Part shown: positions 61,479 to 64,000 of the stretch, one piece after another
Position numbering within the stretch: position 1 is the first letter of the stretch
Layout: the number at the start of each line of letters is the position of its first letter
Source: Bdellovibrionales bacterium RIFOXYC1_FULL_37_79
Lineage (GTDB): Bacteria; Bdellovibrionota; Bacteriovoracia; Bacteriovoracales; Bacteriovoracaceae
Direction of reading: 5' to 3'
DNA: 64,000 nt
Assembly (NCBI GenBank): GCA_001770015.1
Contig: MEQB01000012.1
Location: 62,001-126,000, forward strand
The notes under the pieces: generated by a model
What the model was told of the DNA's origin: nothing
Database searches by the model: none
What the model saw: only the letters and a program-made list of their open reading frames with translations
Position numbers and translations under genes: made by a program

Positions 61479-61494
61479 TGGCATTAGATCTGCA
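61479..61494 (+). promoter_or_regulatory. candidate sigma54 promoter upstream of the putative porin
   Basis: TGGCA and TGCA lie with GG and GC at the exact 12-base separation of -24/-12 promoters; three of the twelve fixed consensus positions differ. It lies about 150 bp before the ATG in a 263 bp intergenic region. One match in an AT-rich genome can be chance, and no activator gene is present here. Confidence 0.3.
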
Positions 61495-61646
61495 TTAACT
61501 ATTGTATATAATTGCGTTGAAATGGATTTTAATATGATATCAGGGAGTTAGGCGTGTTGCGGTGCGTATAATTTTTACAATTGTATTCAATTTTAAAAAA
61601 TTATACATGGCTATCGCTTATAATCCCTATAAGACAAGGATAATAG

Positions 61647-62807
61647 ATGAAAGGTTGGATTAACAGAGCACTTTTATCGATGATGGCACTACAAGTATTT
61701 GTAGGGACTTCGTATGGGGATGTGCAGGTTAAGTCAATCAAAAAAAATGCTAATAATTTAACTGCTAAAGATGCCAAATTTACCGGAAGTTGGCGGATGA
61801 GGCTTGGTGCTGAAAAGTTGGATGATGAAATTTCTCAGGGTACCGCCACAACCTTATCGGCTTCAATGAAACTTGGTTATCAACTAATTGATACTCTACG
61901 TTTTTATGGTGAACCCAAAATATCCGTTTCTCAAGGCCAGGCCCAATCCCTTTATGGCGAGTTTGAGCCAAATAATTCATTTAGTGTTGATGAAGCCTTG
62001 GTTAATTTTGCCCCTCACGAGTTTTTTGATTTCAATGCAGGTATTTTAAGTCATCAACCAGAAAAAAGAATTGGAAATGTTTATTTGATGGCAAATGCTC
62101 CGTTTCCAGGTGTAGAGGCATCCATTCATGTGTTGAATTTTGAGAAAGTGAAAATGAATTTACTGTTGGAGGAATCGATACCCACTTCTTATTCATTGGA
62201 TTCACAAGTTGAAGAGCGGGAAGAATCTCCTCGTTTTCATGCCCAGTCGATAAAATTAAATCTCGGCTCTACAAAAGATTATTTAAAATCTATCATGTTT
62301 ATCACCAAATATCAGTTTGATAATCTTCCTTCCATCGTGGCTCAAAAAAGTATAACCAGGGGTAATACGGTTACTGATGGCTATCATTTTGATTATGAAT
62401 TTTCTGGGTATTCTGCCTTTGCGCAAATCGAATATGATGTAATCTCCAATTTTACTGTAATGGCTTCTGGAAATTATCTCATCAATGACCAGGCCCCGGA
62501 TGGGCTTAATAAAGGGTATGCGACGGGAGGTGGATTTGAATTGGTGCTTTCAAAGGATATGACCTTATCAACTAAAGTGGACAAATTTTATAACGAACCA
62601 GATGTAGCACCTGCTTATTATTCTTCCTATAATTTGGGGCTTAATAATCGCCAAGGTTATATATATGAAATGGGATTGGAATTCACTAATTTAAATTTAA
62701 AATTAAAAGCGGGATACTTGGATTCAGATTTAGTTTATAAATCAGGACTTATGTCAAAACGCACTAGCTATTCTATAAAACTGGAGACCTTAGATGTTAA
62801 ATTCTAA
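61647..62807 (+). CDS. putative outer-membrane porin/beta-barrel
   Basis: The protein has 386 residues. MKGWINRALLSMMALQVFVGTSYGD is a signal peptide. The rest alternates in amphipathic strands (TGSWRMRLGAEKL, LRFYGEPKISVSQG, FFDFNAGILSHQPEKRIGNVYLM, AQIEYDVISNFTVMASGNYLI) and ends in LETLDVKF with a terminal Phe, the usual outer-membrane barrel ending. AAGG is weak before the ATG. It overlaps the next lipoprotein gene by 14 bp. Confidence 0.75.
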   Translation: MKGWINRALLSMMALQVFVGTSYGDVQVKSIKKNANNLTAKDAKFTGSWRMRLGAEKLDDEISQGTATTLSASMKLGYQLIDTLRFYGEPKISVSQGQAQSLYGEFEPNNSFSVDEALVNFAPHEFFDFNAGILSHQPEKRIGNVYLMANAPFPGVEASIHVLNFEKVKMNLLLEESIPTSYSLDSQVEEREESPRFHAQSIKLNLGSTKDYLKSIMFITKYQFDNLPSIVAQKSITRGNTVTDGYHFDYEFSGYSAFAQIEYDVISNFTVMASGNYLINDQAPDGLNKGYATGGGFELVLSKDMTLSTKVDKFYNEPDVAPAYYSSYNLGLNNRQGYIYEMGLEFTNLNLKLKAGYLDSDLVYKSGLMSKRTSYSIKLETLDVKF

Positions 62808-64000
62808 TTGGAATCAAATGCAGAGGAATTTAATTTTTCGAGTCATCTTGATTCTTGGGGGATTGCTTTTTTCAGCCTGTAGCGTGAAGGCCCCCACTGA
62901 ACGACCCATGTATAATGAAAATGGGTCTTTTTATGTGAGTAAAATCACCAGCAATGGTATCTCGACAATAAATGAGAAAACTTATGGTTTTCCCACCACG
63001 AGAATTTATAACATTGAAATTTGCTTTAAAGATCACGGAACCAAGAAAGAGATTATAAGAAACACTTTTGAAATATCAAATGGAAAAGAAAGTAAAATTT
63101 TAAAAACTAGTGAAAATGGTTGTTTGGTTTATGATGATCGAGTTGATTTTAATTTTTTAACTTATGATTCCAATTATATTCATTTAAAAAGAAAAGTTAT
63201 CTCCAGAGGGAGTGAACGGGGATATCAGGAGATCAATTATGCGGTCAATCCCTGGAGAAGAAGCAAGGCGGAGGAAACTTTTTATGATCTGGACAAAGGG
63301 GATAAACCTTCCCAAATGATCGATTCAGAAAAAACCCAAGATTATCTAAGTGGAATTGGGGCGAGGAAAGCTCAGCTATGGGTGGATAAGGTGGATAATT
63401 TAATGCTTTCATCAGGAAAAATCACTAATGATGGATATATTAGTAAACTTGAATTGCATATATCCCCTGAAATTAAATTTCTCGATATGGATGGAGAAAC
63501 AGTTTTTCATAAGATCAATAAGGGGCAATTTATTGTTAAAGCTTATTTGATTAATAAAAAAAGTACCGCTTTGATTATGGAGGATAAAAAAGTTATTTCT
63601 CTTTCTGATACTAAATCACTCGAAGAGCCTTTGGAAATGATTGATCATAAAATCAAGTTTGAAAGAGAACTTAATATCCCGCTTATCCCGACCAGGGGTG
63701 AAGTTGAGGTAGGATTGATCGTAAGTCCAAGTGATGATCTTAAGTATTTAAAAGAAAAACTTAAACCTTTTCATGGTGTTTATTATCTAGGTCCTGTTGA
63801 TCAAATGGCAGGTAGAAAAAATGGAAGTTTGAGTGCGGTGAGCACTAGCAAATTTTCGCTTTTCAAGAAGGATGGATATGATTTTAGTCTTGAAAAATAT
63901 ACGGATGATTTAGAAGGAAAGTATGTAAGGGAAGTGTTTACTGGCTATCGAAATCATGAAAATAAAATTGAAAATGCCCAGAAAGCTGGAGCAAAAATTG
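62794..64000 (+). CDS. large lipoprotein, truncated by the window end
   Basis: The frame starts at an ATG with GGAG seven bases upstream, inside the end of the porin gene, and stays open for over 400 codons to the window edge. The N-terminus (NLIFRVILILGGLLFSACSVKAP) has a lipobox (FSAC). The mature part is polar and beta-rich (YGFPTTRIYNIEICFKDHG, EINYAVNPWRRSKAEETFY). No family is recognised. The 14 bp overlap suggests joint expression with the barrel protein, perhaps as a periplasmic or surface partner. Confidence 0.8.
   Translation, partial: MLNSNWNQMQRNLIFRVILILGGLLFSACSVKAPTERPMYNENGSFYVSKITSNGISTINEKTYGFPTTRIYNIEICFKDHGTKKEIIRNTFEISNGKESKILKTSENGCLVYDDRVDFNFLTYDSNYIHLKRKVISRGSERGYQEINYAVNPWRRSKAEETFYDLDKGDKPSQMIDSEKTQDYLSGIGARKAQLWVDKVDNLMLSSGKITNDGYISKLELHISPEIKFLDMDGETVFHKINKGQFIVKAYLINKKSTALIMEDKKVISLSDTKSLEEPLEMIDHKIKFERELNIPLIPTRGEVEVGLIVSPSDDLKYLKEKLKPFHGVYYLGPVDQMAGRKNGSLSAVSTSKFSLFKKDGYDFSLEKYTDDLEGKYVREVFTGYRNHENKIENAQKAGAKI

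Overview
The window is AT-rich bacterial chromosome from a Gram-negative organism. It carries many lipoproteins with SPII lipoboxes, OmpA-, BamE- and FecR-type envelope proteins, putative outer-membrane beta-barrels, a complete chemotaxis set and many two-component proteins. The mix (a gingipain-like protease, LuxC/LuxE homologues, heavy signalling, abundant secreted proteins of unknown function) would suit a predatory or gliding lineage such as Bdellovibrionota or another former deltaproteobacterial group. That placement is inference; no rRNA or other decisive marker is present.

Layout. 1-2.2 kb: a partial gene and small envelope or hypothetical genes. 2.3-7.3 kb: a tight operon of a LuxE-type acyl-protein synthetase, a LuxC acyl reductase fused to a PaaK-like adenylating domain, and a second PaaK-like enzyme, with no luciferase genes. 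7.3-9.2 kb: two divergent ferritin-like/rubrerythrin genes and a LuxR-type response regulator. 9.4-14.2 kb: a chemotaxis operon (receiver protein, CheA, CheR, CheD-CheB fusion); then a DEAD-box helicase, an MCP with a CZB zinc-binding motif in its predicted periplasmic part, and CheW on the minus strand. 20.6-24.1 kb: the most striking locus, a minus-strand transcription unit tRNA-Gln(UUG)-gatE-gatD, in which gatE and gatD encode the tRNA-dependent amidotransferase normally regarded as archaeal. 25-32 kb: secreted proteins, including a peptidase C25 (gingipain-like) protease and a delta-60 beta-propeller lipoprotein. 32-38 kb: an EamA exporter, Spo0M-like and cupin proteins, a type I phosphodiesterase lipoprotein, and selD-mnmH for tRNA 2-selenouridine. 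38-41.5 kb: a collagen-like and a glycine-rich surface protein.

41.6-49.1 kb is an accessory island divided by four same-orientation copies of a 23-30 bp repeat into three gene-bearing segments of about 3.6, 0.65 and 3.2 kb. One copy supplies the stop codon of the gene before it and another abuts the stop of the gene after it, which looks like a cassette array of a kind I do not recognise. Segment one holds envelope and stress genes (CsbD-like, OmpA-like, a 49-residue membrane protein, BamE-like, PEMT/ICMT-like). The others hold a secreted protein, a duplicated Cys-rich protein, a methyltransferase and a DUF4143 ATPase.

49-57.4 kb: a large FecR/fibronectin-like envelope protein, then a five-gene signalling operon (membrane SpoIIE-type phosphatase, RsbW-like ATPase, STAS protein with zinc ribbon, hybrid histidine kinase, receiver protein) that looks like a partner-switching pathway joined to a two-component pathway. 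57.5-64 kb: proline dehydrogenase, a Na/Pi cotransporter, an M15-type peptidase lipoprotein, a receiver protein, a putative porin and a lipoprotein running off the window end.

GatDE and MnmH plausibly meet on one molecule: GatDE would convert Glu-tRNA-Gln to Gln-tRNA-Gln, and MnmH modifies U34 of the UUG anticodon that this tRNA carries.
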